Of a stretch of 64,000 nucleotides of DNA, positions 22,474-35,700 are shown one piece after another. The notes beneath the pieces are model-generated. The model did not search any database, was not told where the DNA came from, and saw nothing but the letters and a program-made list of their open reading frames with translations. Origin of the DNA: Anadara kagoshimensis (lineage: Eukaryota > Mollusca > Bivalvia > Arcoida > Arcidae). How positions within the stretch are numbered: the stretch's first letter is position 1; every line of letters starts with the position of its first letter. A program made the position numbers and the translations under genes. The stretch spans positions 72,214,777 to 72,278,776 of the forward strand of contig CM037861.1 in NCBI GenBank assembly GCA_021292105.1. Direction: 5' to 3'.

Positions 22474-22855
22474 CTGAATTCACAAAACCTCTAAATAACA
22501 CTAGGAAATAAAAATGTTCGTCTAGCTATCGTCATCAACTGTTTGTGAAATACGCCCAGTTCATTATTTATAGAAAATTTATCTACAAAAATAGAACCGA
22601 AAGCTGGCTTTCCGTTTGGTGGTGCAACCCTTCAGAATACGTCATCAGTTTATGTGCATGTGCAATCTTTTTTCAAATAAATAATGATATTTTCGTATAT
22701 AAATTAAAATTTATTCTGTATGATTATCAAGAAATTTTATAAAAACTCTTAGGTTGTCACAGTATTTAGTTTTTAATGTTACAAAAAAATAAGTGTTAGA
22801 AAAATTATCATTTCTGTGTATGACGTCATTTCCTCGTGATAATGATAATTCCAAA
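22474..22855. promoter_or_regulatory. Divergent ZNF598 / synaptogyrin promoter region
   Basis: Only 382 bp separate the two start codons on opposite strands, so both promoters and 5' UTRs must lie here or overlap. TGACGTCA, a perfect CREB/ATF palindrome, is at 22821-22828, and a half-site TACGTCA is at 22637-22643. I see no convincing TATA box placed for either gene. An in-frame upstream ATG at 22820 overlaps the CRE. Confidence 0.6.
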
Positions 22856-22963
22856 ATGTCGACAGAAGGTGCAGGTGCTTACGGAGCTGGCAAAGCCGGA
22901 GCTCCATTTGACCCTATAGCATTCATAAAAAAACCCTCAGTTATTTTGCGAACTGTCAGCACG
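22856..22963 (+). CDS. SYNGR: Synaptogyrin exon 1
   Basis: 36 residues, MSTEGAGAYGAGKAG to LRTVST, ending at ACG|GTATGT, phase 0. It is the cytosolic N-terminus leading into the first membrane segment. Confidence 0.92.
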
Positions 22964-25900
22964 GTATGTCAACTATTATTCGCTGAATTTTCATAAAATG
23001 TCTCCTCATAGCTAACTAAAAATACAAAACATTGCATGTATCCATGGTCCGTTGTCAAAAGATCCGGTTTTCGCAGCAGTCTTAATAATATCGATTACTA
23101 ACCCACTACCTAACTCATGCTGCTTCTATTCCGAGAGTAATCCTGTCACAAAATATGAATTTTATAGTACTCCAGCTAAATGCATTTTACAGTCCAATTC
23201 GCCTATAATTCCATATTGTTTTCTTTTTGTTGATTTTGGAGTTTTTGATGAACTGTAGGGACCACTCTGTTTGTGACAGTGAAATATTCTTCATATCCAC
23301 AGAAAATCAAATAAATTTGAATGAAGATCAATATTTTCACTTAATTGTACCTAGTCGTAACAGGAAATCTGTATGCGCATTTGCGATTAGTCCCAGAATA
23401 TATCTGTGCAGGTAAAATGTTGGTGCTATGGGGATTTAACATGTTGAAAAACCAGGAAAATGACGGATTCTGTTGCGCATATGATATAAAACCTCACCAA
23501 AGATATCACTTCCAGTGTAAACATTGCCATTTTCGCCATGTAACATCCCCACAACAGCAACATTTTCCTTTCTACAACATACAGTAAAACTTTGATCGCT
23601 GAATATCCTGGATAACTCAAAGTCATCTGCCAGTCTCGACCAAATTCCTATTAAATCATGTAATTAAACCTTGATCGCTCGAACTACGATAAATGGAATA
23701 CCTCTGCTCGTTTGAACAATAAATATTTTTCCAAGATGTAAATTTGATGAAAAGTTGTTGTTATTCTGATCTCCTTCTTCGTGAGAAAATGGACTCTATG
23801 GAATTTGGAATAACACTATGGAGTTTAAAGTTCCACTATATAGAAATTAACACTTTGTACTTAGGTAGACTACTTCTTTCTCTTGAATTAGGTAGACTAC
23901 TTCTTTCTCTAGAATACAATTTTATCAGAATGACATGTGACCAGTCATTGTAAACAAAACACAAGCCAGTTTTCTAAAGTAATAGAGCGAAACCCAACAA
24001 CTTGTCTGGAACGTAGAGTGTTTCTCGAGATTAGTAAATGACGATCAGTTCATTAATCTCTTAATTTGATTATGATCCACGGTGCTTGATCGGTAACACA
24101 CCTGAGTCTACGCCAGATGATTGACTTTAACTCATCAGAGAATTTCAGATTCTGTTATTTACATTTCATTGGAATGTGCATGGCATTGTGTATTGCTGGT
24201 AGTTCCTGTGATTATTAACAACCGGCAATACATGTGCTCTGTATTTATAACGATAATAAAGTAAGTTTTTTTATATCATAAGCTGTTGTTATTTACTTTT
24301 ACTTTCCACCAAAAATTATTTAATTCAAATGAACTGTCGATATCAATAGATTTGCAGTCAAAGTTCAACATTTTATTTTCAAATGAAGTTTGAAAACTTC
24401 GAGATATCATAGATTTAATATTTTTAAGGAACATTTAATTTTCTATGGCGTTTTTCAATTTTCACCATCTTATGACTGTTGATTAAAATGGAGCCTGAAC
24501 TATAGATCTAATGAAGATCGCCTCTCGGTGTTCGGTCACTTGAACCCCTGGCTTGAATATTTGGCTAAAGTCCATGGACTTCGAGCCATAGAAGTACTAT
24601 TGTACTTAATGACAATTGCGTATGTGCATACAGATTTCTTGTTAAACTAGGTACAAGTAAGTGAAAAATATCAAAATATCAATCTATCGATATAAAGAGT
24701 ATTTCACTGTCACAAAACAGAGTAGTACCTACAGTAAAAGTTGTATTGGACAAACATAATGTCGGATTCTTTTGTGATGTATACATTTGAAGAACACAAC
24801 AAACCAACCTGGACATTATCATTACTCGTCATAACATGATAATAGACACCATATTGGAAAACCTCTAGCTTCAATGGGTTTTTTTGGTATTTTGACTGGC
24901 TTCTGATTGCAAAAGAGCTACTGTCATCCAAAGTTTTTTGGGCAATTTTTTATACGCCCGTCATATGACGGGACGTATTATGTTACGGTGCTGTCCGTCC
25001 GGGCGGGCGTCTGTTAACAATTTGTATTCCGTTCAATAGAGACCACAAACATTTATGGCTTCAAATGAAATTTGGTATACAGCTTTACCATGGTAATACC
25101 TTGTGCAAGTTCGAATTACAACTTTTTCAGATTATTTTTGGAGAGTTATGCCCCTTTTTTAACTTAGAAATTTTGTATGTATGACCATGTGGTTTCCGAT
25201 CATTAGAGCATACAACTATTTATGGATTCAAATGAAATTTGGTATACACATTTACGATGTTAATATCTGGTGCTAGTTCGAATTACAACTTTTTCGGATT
25301 ATTTTTGGAGGAGTTATGCCCCTTTTTTAACTTAGAAATTTTTGTATGTATGACCATGTGGTTTCCGATCATTAGAGCCTACAACTATTTATGGATTCAA
25401 ATGAAATTTGGTATACAGCTTTACCATGGTAATACCTTGTGCAAGTTCGAATTACAACTTTTTCGGATTATTTTTGGAGGAGTTATGCCCCTTTTTTAAC
25501 TTAGAAATTTTTGTATGTATGACCATGTGGTTTCCGATCATTAGAGCCTACCACTATTTATGGATTCAAATGAAATTTGGTATACACATTTACGATGTTA
25601 ATATCTGGTGCAAGTTCGAATTACAACTTTTTCGGATTATTTTTGGAGGAGTTATGCCCCTTTTTTAACTTAGAAATTTTTAGCTCACCTGAGCCAAAGG
25701 CTCATTTGAGCTATTGCAATCTATCACCGTCTGTCGTCCGTCGTCCGTCGTGCGTCGTCCGTCGTGCGTCGTGTATAAACTTTACATTTTAGTCTTCTCC
25801 TCCAAACTACTGGGCCATATTTGATGAAACTTGGTGATTATCATGCCTAGGTAACAGCCTTTCAAAATTGTGTTCGGGGTTTGGCCACGCCCAACAAGAT

Positions 25901-28900
25901 GGCCGCTGTTACTAAAAATAGCAAAAAGACTAAAAAATCTTCTTCTCTGAAACCAAAAGGTGCAGGCAAATTTTAATTGGATATTTGAATTCAGCATACC
26001 TGGGAACATCAAAATTGTGTTTTTCATGAAAATTAGACGAAAAATAGGTTACACGTTTTTGCGTAAAATTAGGTAATTTTTAAAATGAGACATTTATTGT
26101 TATAACTTCATAATGGCTGAAGATAATTGTATGGAGTTTTCACTGTTGATCTTGTCTTGCAATTTTCTTCCAATTGATGTCAAGGTCGAAGGTCAAGGTC
26201 ATGTCCCAGTTTTTGACCTTTGATAAAAATGCTATTTTTTTAACATTTCTTGTGATAATGGCGTAGGATTTTCAGTTATTTGTAGGTATTGACATGACGA
26301 TCATTTGATACATAGATCAGGGTCATGGGTTCAAAGGTCAAGGTCACAGATGTCCAAGAATACCAAAATAGTTAATTATCTGCAAAACTATGAATTTTTT
26401 GTATAGGCATGTATATCAGAATATTGTAGGTATGGCACAATGGTCATTTTGATATATGAATAAGGTCATGTGTTCAAAGGTCAAGGTCACAGACGCAAAC
26501 AATACTTAATGGTTATGGTAATTATCTCAAAAACTATAAACTTTTTGTATAGGCATGTATATTGGAATATTGTAGGTATTGGCCTAACGATCATTTTGAT
26601 ATATGAATGAAGGTCATAGGTTCAAAGGCAAGGTCAAGAACGAACGAATACCTACAATGGTTAATTATCTCAAAAACTATAAACTTTTGTATAGGCATGT
26701 ATATTGGAATATTGTAGGAATTGGCCTAATGTCATTTGATATATGAAGAAGGTCATTGGTTCAAAGGCAAGGTCATAGAATTGAACTAATATAAATGGTT
26801 AATTATCTCAAAAACTATAAACTTTTTGTATAGGCATGTATATTGAATATTGTAGGTATTGGCCTAACATCGTTTTGATATATGAACGAAGGTCATAGGT
26901 TAAAGGTCAAGGTCATAGCTGCGAACGAATATTTAAATGGTTAATTATCTCAAAAACTATAAACTTTTTGTATAGGCATGTATATCAGAATATTGTAGGT
27001 ATTGCCATCTATCATTTTGATATATGAATGAAGTCATAGGTTAAAGGTCAAGGTCATAGATGCGAACGAATATTAAATGGTTAATTATCTCAAAAACTAT
27101 AAACTTTTTGTATAGGCATGTATATCAGAATATTGTAGGTATTGCACAACAATCATTTTGATATATGAATGAAGGTTCATAGGTTCAAAGGTCAAGGTCA
27201 TAGATGCAACGAATACTTTAAATGGTTAATTATCTAAAAAACTATAAACTTTTTGTATAGGCATGTATATCAGAATATTGTAGGTATTTGCCAACATCAT
27301 TTTGATATATGAATGAAGTCATAGGTTAAAAGGTCAAGGTCATAGCTGCAACGAATATTTAAACGGTTTATTATCTAAAACTATAAACTTTTTGTATAGG
27401 CATGTATATCAGAATATTGTAGGCATTGGCACAACGATCATTTTGATATATGAATAAGTTCATAGGTTCAAAGGTCAAGGTCATAGATGCAAACTAATAC
27501 TTAAATGGTTTATTATCTCAAAACTATAAACTTTTTGTATAGGCATGTATATTAGAATATTGTAGGTATTGGCCTATCGATCATTTTGATATATGAATAA
27601 AGGTCATAGGTTCAAAGGTCAAAGTCATAGATGCAAATGAATACTTAAATGGTTAATTATCTCAAAAACTATAAACTTTTGTATAGGCATGTATATTGGA
27701 ATTTGTAGGCATGTGCACAACAATCATTTTGATATATGAATGAAGGTCATAGGTTCAAAGTCAAAGTCATAGATGCAAATGATACTTAATGGTTAATTAT
27801 CTCAAAAACTATAACTCTTTGTATAGCATGTATATTGGAATATTGTAGGTATTGGCCTAATGCACATTTAATATATGTTTTAGCTGTTTATAAATAATAT
27901 ATTTTAGCTAGACTTTAAATATGTTATATAGCATACTTATATAATTATTATAATTAACTTATAATTAACTTGCAAAAATACTTGCATATTATTGGCCCTT
28001 ACTGCTGAAAATTTTGATATTCTCTTTTATTAATGTCATTGGCCATTGAACCTCTGCATAAGATATGTACTCTTCCTCAGGTGAGCGTTAAGGCCCATGG
28101 GCCTCTTGTTGTATGTATGACCATGTGGTTTCCGATCATTAGAGCCTACAACTATTTATGGATTCAAATGAAATTTGGTATACACATTTACGATGTTAAT
28201 ATCTGGTGCAAGTTCGAATTACAACTTTTTCGGATTATTTTTGGAGGAGATATGCCCCTTTTTTAACTTAGAAATTTTTGTAGGTTTGTATTCCATTCAG
28301 TAGACAATACAAACATGGATTTAAATGAAATTTGTTATACATTTGGTATACACATTTACGATGTTAATATCTGGTGCAAGTTCGAATTACAACTTTTTCA
28401 GATTATTTTTGGAGGAGTTATGCCCCTTTTTTAACTTAGAAATTTTTGTATGTATGACCATGTGGTTTGTATTCCATTCAGTAGACAATACAAACATGGA
28501 TTTAAATGAAATTTGTTATACAGTTACACCTTAAAGGTCACCGGTCACCAAAAACCGAATTTTTTTTAGTATTATTTTCCGAAAGATTACATCATAAAAA
28601 GTCGATTTAGCCACAAATAACATTTTTTAATCATTTCTATCCTTTTCTACAGCGTGAATTAAAGTCCTGAAACTGTTGAAAAACTGTGTTATCTCCCTTT
28701 GGTAGTTAAAGGGCACAAAATCGGAAGTGACGCAGAAGGTGTTATCCCAGCTATTTAGTAAATGAAGCTTGTATAGTGAACTGCATTTATTACCCAGATT
28801 TATCGGAAATAACTTCTATTGTTTTTACATATTAATTTATTTTTTAGCATTGGGTATTTCAGTTGACTTCAGCAGAAAAAATTAATAAAAAATAAACATA

Positions 28901-29006
28901 ATAATAAGAAATAAATAAGGAAAAAAAACTATATTTGTGTTTGCTCTAAGTACGATATACTATTTACTAATACTTTTACAAAACATAATTTTACATTTCT
29001 TTTGAT

Positions 29007-29048
<42 letters not shown>

Positions 29049-29329
29049 TTATTTATATCCATTTATCACAAATAATAAAAGAACCCCAATTTCCGTTTTT
29101 TATTTAAAATATTGTTCATATTAATTTTCATTAATATTTAACATCATTTTAATCTTTACCTATCTCTGAGTTATTTATTTATTTATTAATTAATTAATTT
29201 ATTTATTTATTTATTTATTTATCACAACAAATAATTAAAGAACCTAAAATTCCGTTTTTATTTAAAGTAGTGTTCACATTAATTTTCATTAATATTTAAG
29301 ATCATTTTAATTATCTTTACATATCTTTT

Positions 29330-29361
<32 letters not shown>

Positions 29362-29711
29362 TTATTTATTTATTTATTTATATCTATTTATCACAACAAA
29401 TAATAAAAGAACCAAAATTTCCGTTTTTTATTTAAAATATTGTTCACATTAATTTTTATTAATATTTAAAATCATTTTAATTATCTTTACATATCTCTGA
29501 TTAATTAATTAATTAATTAAGTTATTTATTTATTTATTTTTATCTATTTATCCTAAGGAATAATAAAAAGAACCCAATTTTTTGTTTTTTTTTTTAAAAA
29601 AATCTTTTCTCTCTAGTACAGCCATATTATGACCTCAAATTGATTTTAATTTATATTTGTTTTAGAAAGTGTCCCATTTTTAATTTCTTTCAAGTTAGAT
29701 TAAAATCAATG

Positions 29712-29745
<34 letters not shown>

Positions 29746-32700
29746 TACCCATGTAATTAATCAAAAGAACACGTTTTCGGATAGAATCTAGATCCAAGAC
29801 CTGCAGTTTTTTGTACAACGAAAATATCAAAATACAGGTTTAAAAAATAACTTCTTATTGTCTCTCAATTAAAATATTTCATCCCAGGATTACTTAAATA
29901 TGAAAGTAATTTCAATTCAATAGCTTCTTCCTTATTTGCAGTAAGTTTAATAATAATAATAATAATAATAATGGAAATTGAAGTTTACGTCAATGGGTAA
30001 TTTAAAAAAATATTTGTTGATATTTTCCGATGGAGTACTGATCAGAATTCTAATTCTCATTTATTTTCATTGTTTTCATGATGAAATAAAAAAAATAATA
30101 ATAAATTTCATATAATAACTTTATTACGCTTTAATTTTAATGGGATGAAAAGAACTTTGTCAAAATGTGATACCAGTGAGATTATACTCAACTAACTAAG
30201 GACTCAAAACTCGAGTGTAACTTTCTTTCATTTATTCACAATAAATTAATATCATTCAAAGCGTGATTTACACCCCTCAGATACCAGTAATTAAGAGATT
30301 ATCAATATGCTACAGTCCATTGGGAAACATCCTGTTTAGAAGTAGACATCTACCACCTGTAATCAACAATTTACCTTACAATATGCAACATTAATTGACA
30401 CGTGTGATTATCTTTATGATATACCCAGTAAATGCTATTTGTCATTTTTGATGGATTCTGAAAATCGAATAAATTAAAGTTAAATGAGATTGGTTAATTT
30501 GAACAGGGCATACAAGACCTTGTTTGAACGTGTGAACTGAATGAATTGCGGAATTAAATTAATTTTGAAAATTAAAATTGTTTAAAATCTATTTATTTGA
30601 CTGAATTGATTCATAATAAATTGAATTGTCTTAAATGATTATACCACTCCCATTTCCCTGACTTATCTCGTAATATTTAATCTGAATACATTCAAAACAA
30701 TTAGAAAGCTGCATGAAGGACTTGTGTAAATCTGGCTTTAATTTGTTCTGAAATTTGTGGAAAAAACATGTTTATCGGTCATTGTGATTTTATTATCTCC
30801 AAATGTCACAAAATATAGCATTTTGACTTGAAATCAAACTTTAAAACCCGTCAAAACGCCACACAAACCCACATGTAATATATGGATACATATATAGGTA
30901 ATGTGTCTTTCCTCAGCAGCTTAACACCATGTACGTCATCAATTAGGTCGCCGGAAAGTTACGAGCGGTGTCGGAAACTACCGAGTATTAGCAGTTCGTT
31001 CAGGTAAGGTTTTAGTGTATTACAGGTAAATCTAAGACGTGGGAAACCGTCAGACACATCAATATTGACTATTCTACCCATTGGAATGCAAAATACAAAA
31101 TTGAAAAATTTGGTGACCGGTGACCTTTAATCATAGTAATATCTCGTGCAAATTTGAATTACAACTTTTTTGGGTTAGGAGTTATGGCCCGAACACAGAG
31201 TTGGTAATATATTTTTACATACATATATCCTAGTTGTACTAATACTTCTCAGTAAATAGTACTACTCGATCAATATAACACGGGCGTATAATGCTCCGCT
31301 CGGCTGTGCTCTTGTTTTTACCTCAACTGGCTAAAGCCAGATGAGCTATTGGCATGATGTGTGTGTGCGTGTGTGCATGGGCCTGTCCATTAACAGCAAA
31401 AACTCTGAAACTACCAGGCCTTTTGAAACCATAATTTGCTATGCAAGGTCCTTGCTAGAGTACGACTGTAGTTTGTAGAAATCATGGCGATTGGATATCA
31501 AAAATAGCTGCAGTTACTAAAAATAGAAAAAACCTAAAAAAAATCTCCAGAACCAGTCATTGGAGGCAAAATCTGATTTGAAATTTGGCTTCTAGATGGT
31601 CTTAACCTCAAAGTTTGTACATTTCGTGGAATTCTGACAAAAAATGGGTTACACATTTTTGCGTTTAATATTGCAAAAATCGTAAAATATTTTCAATTGT
31701 TATAACTTGACCATTTGATCAGATAATGACACAGGGTTTTCAGTTTTAAAATATTCTTGTAATTACCTTCAAAATGGGGTCAAAGTCAATTGTGAAGGTC
31801 ATGACCTAATTTTTAACCTTTCTGATTTTATTTATTATCTGGAAAACTATTAACTTTTTGTATAAGCATATATATGAGGATGTTGTAGGTATTGATACAA
31901 CAATCATTTTGGTCCCTCTCTTTACAACCCATGCTTCATATCTCTATCTGGCCCTTCCCTTCACAAACATGCTGCATATCTACATCTGGCCCCTCCCCTA
32001 ACAGTCCATGCTATGTTTCTCCATCTGGTCCCTCCCTTCACAATAGATGCTACATATCTACATCTGGCCCCTCCCCTAACAGTCCATGCTACGTTTCTCT
32101 ATCTGGTCCCTCCCCTCACAATAGATGCTACATATCTACATCTGGTCCCTCCCCTAACAGTCCATGTTACGTTTCTCCATCTGGTCCCTCCCCTCACAAT
32201 AGATGCTACATATCTACATCTGGTCCCTCCCCTAACAGTCCATGTTACGTTTCTCCATCTGGTCCCTCCCCTCACAATAGATGCTACATATCTACATCTG
32301 GCCCCTCCCCTCACAATAGATGCTACATATCTACATCTTGCCCCTCCCCTAACAATCCATGCTACGTTTCTCCATCTGGTCCCTCCCCTCACAATAGATG
32401 CTACATATCTACATCTGGCCTTCCCTTCACAATCCACACTACATAGAAGCACATTATTTTATCTACTTCTTTATCAGAAATGAGTTATTTGCAGGTACTA
32501 TAGGCCTACTATGTATAAGTGTAAATAAACTACATTGAGTCTAAAATTGTTTTTAGATTTTTTATTATAATTTATAATTTTACATGTTTTTTCTGTTGAT
32601 TTTGTTTCAGATTTGGGCTATAATTGTGTTTGGGTGTATAATAGCAGAAGGATGGCATGGACAACATTGTCAGATGCATGATGACCCTAATGCTTGTGGA

Positions 32701-35700
32701 TATGGAACTGGAATAGGAATTTTAGCCTTTCTGATATGTATTGCATTTTTGATAGTGGATGCTCTGTTTGATAACATCAGTAGTGTGCAGTACAGAAAGT
32801 ATGTGGTGATTGCTGATATTTCCCTGTCTGGTAAGTCAACATATCTCTGTTATACACACCACTAAGGCAGCTAAATTGATAGAGTGCTTGCTCTGTATGT
32901 GGGAGGTTATGGATTCAAACCCCTGTCAGGTCTGACCAAGACTTAAAATAGGTAGTGACTACTTTTGCCAAGCACTCAGCATTTAGTAATGAAAGTCATT
33001 GGGGTCCTGCTGAAGAGACCTTAAAAAGTTCAAAACCAATGACCTGTTCAGGGATTGAAAATTTTGAAGAAGAAAAGTCCAGGACTTCTTAATACAGAAA
33101 ATCAAAAGCCCGCAATTTTTTTGTACGTCATTTCACGATAGTCAATGCGTACTTTGCTATCACTTTCTGCCAAGATGGGGCTTTTCTGAGATTAGTATGC
33201 ATGAAAATAGTGCACCTGTTAAATGAACGTGAAGGAAATGTATCTGTTTTATAGTGAGATATGTATTCTGAAACAGGTGATGCATTTTGTTACATATGCA
33301 CCTTTGGAAAAAATTTTCGGAATATATTTCGGAATCTAGTAATATAATGCGGCGGGATGCATCCAAAAATTTCTGCAATCTGGTGAACTGATCTTGTAAA
33401 TCCTACCATGTAAAATCATAACTTTTTATGAAATAAACAGCAATGACTGGTGGATTTAACTAATTCTTTATGAACTCTCCAGTAATTTGAATTTATTTTA
33501 AAGAGTATAATAAAGTATTTTGGTGTTGCGGTACTCTGCTACATTTTAAAACTTATTTATCGATAACATTTGACTTCCGTGAAAGGGAGATAAATCGTAC
33601 AGTGCAATGTGCAAACCTTCGGAAGTAATGAAACAGGAATATTTTAAATGATAATCAGCAGTTTTTAGCTCACCTGACCGAAGGTCATGTGAGCTTATGG
33701 CATAGCGCAGCGTGTGTATGTGCGTGTGTGCGTGTGTGCGTCGTTAACACCTATTTTCAACTTCTCCTCTGAAACTACTGGACAGTTTTTAATGAAACTT
33801 TGTCAGAAGTATATATGGGCCGGTGCAATTCAGATTTGTTCATGGCGTTGCTATGGCTACCATAACTAGGTCAAGGTGACCTAGGGGTGCAAAAATCTTA
33901 AAAAATCTTCTTCTCCGAAAGTACTGATTGGAGAAAAAATCTGATGTGATATTTGGCTTCTCTAGGGTCTTAAGCCTATAGTTTGTTCATTTTGTGAAAT
34001 TCGGATAAAAAATAGGTTACGCGTTTTTGCGTTTAATTTTGAAAAAATCGTAAAATAGCTTTAAATTGTTATAATTTGACTATTTGACCAGATAATGACA
34101 TGGGGTTTGCAGTTTTGACATCTTCTTGTTAGTATCTTCAAAATGAGGTCAAGGTCAATTGTGAAGGTCGTGACCTAACTTTTTTTTACCTCTGATTATA
34201 ATTATTATCTCGAAAACTATAAACTTTTTGTATAGGCATGTATATTAGAATGTTGTAGGTATCGATACAACGATCATTTTGATGTATAGAAAAAGGTCAT
34301 GGGTTCAAAGGTCAAGGTCACAGATGCGAAACAATACCAAAATGGTTAATTATCTCGAAAACTATAAACTTTGTGTATATGCATATATATTAGAATGTTG
34401 TAGGTATTGATACAACCATCATTTTGATGTATAGAAAAAGGTCATTGGTTCAAAGGTCAAGGTCACAGATGTGAAACAATACCGAAATGGTTAATTATCT
34501 TGGAAACTATAAACTTTTTGTATACGCATGTATATTACAATGTTGTAGGTATCGATACAATGATCATTTTGATGTATAGAAACAGGTCATGGGTTCAAAG
34601 GTCAAGGTCAGAGATGCGAAACAATACCAAAATGGTTAATTATCTTGAAAACTATAAACTTTGTGTATACGCATGTATATTAGAATGTTGTAGGTATTGA
34701 TACAACGATCATTTTGATGTATAGAAAAAGGTCATGGGTTCAAAGGTCAAGGTCACAAATGCGAAACAATACCAAATTGTTAATTATCTCGAAAACTATA
34801 AACTTTTTGTATAGGCATGTATATTACAATGTTGTAGGTATTGATACAACGTTTAATTTGATGTATAGAAAAAGGTCATGGGTTCAAAGGTCAAGGTCAG
34901 AGATGTGAAACAATACCGAAATGGTTAATTATCTCAAAAACTATAAACTTTTTGTATAGGCATATATATTAGAATGTTGTAGGTATTGATACAACGATCA
35001 TTTTGATGTATAGAAAAAGGTTATGGGTTTAAAGGTCAAGGTCAGAGATGCGAAACAATACTGAAATGGTTAATTATCTCGAAAACTATAAACTTTTTGT
35101 ATAGGCATGTATATTAGAATGTTGTAGGTATTGATACAACGATCATTTTGATGTATAGAAAAAGGTTATGGGTTCAAAGGTCAAGGTCACAGATGCGAAA
35201 CAATACCAAAATGGCTAATTATCTTGAAAACTATAAACTTTTTGTATAGGCATGTATATTAGAATGTTGTAGGTATTGATACAACAATCATTTTGATGTA
35301 TAGAAAAAGGTTATTGGTTTAAAGGTCAAGGTCACATATGCAGAACAATACCGAAATGTTTTATTATCTCGAAAACTATAAACTTTTTGTATAGGCATGT
35401 ATATTAGAATGTTGTAGGTATCAATACAACAATCATTTTGATGTATAGATAAATGTCATGGGTTCAAAGGTCAAGGTCACAGATGTGAAACAATACTGAA
35501 ATGGTTAATTATCTTGAAAACTATTAACTTTTTGTATAGGCATGTATATTAGAATGTTGTAGGTATTGATACAATGGTTATCATGATGTAAAGAAAAAAG
35601 TCATTGGGGTTTAGTATTTATGTTTTCTTTAAATCTATCAGCTAGCCATTAGTTATCAGGTGAGCGTATCAGGCCCATGGGCCTCTTGTTTAAAAAGCAG

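Larger units (their letters stand above)
24952..31317 (+). mobile_element. Hairpin-capped element with 169-bp core repeats (outer, nested host)
   Basis: The left end is a hairpin at 24952-24978 (ATACG / CGTAT outer, CCCGTCAT / ATGACGGG inner, one unpaired A), followed by GTCCGTCCGGGCGGGCG. The core is a tandem array of 169-bp units (25070-25680, resuming at 28111), with TTTGGTATACA and GAGTTATGCCCC in each. The right end is CACGGGCGTATAATGCTCCG to GTGCTCTTGTT. It has been interrupted by the elements at 25681-28110 and 28535-31126. It is non-coding. Tandem core, terminal hairpin and CTTGTT end fit Helentron-derived HINE or pearl-type elements; the class is inferred. Confidence 0.65.

Noticed and set aside
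22820-22855. Upstream in-frame ATG as synaptogyrin start
   Set aside because: Weaker start context, and the added residues do not match the family N-terminus; kept as an alternative only.
31892-32483. Long open frames (184, 156 and 117 codons) on both strands
   Set aside because: They come from a 78-bp tandem repeat whose length is a multiple of three; no start context, splice logic or family match.
32860-32935. Possible tRNA gene
   Set aside because: A- and B-box-like sequences are present but the cloverleaf is broken and a SINE tail follows; the same tail is found in a second copy.
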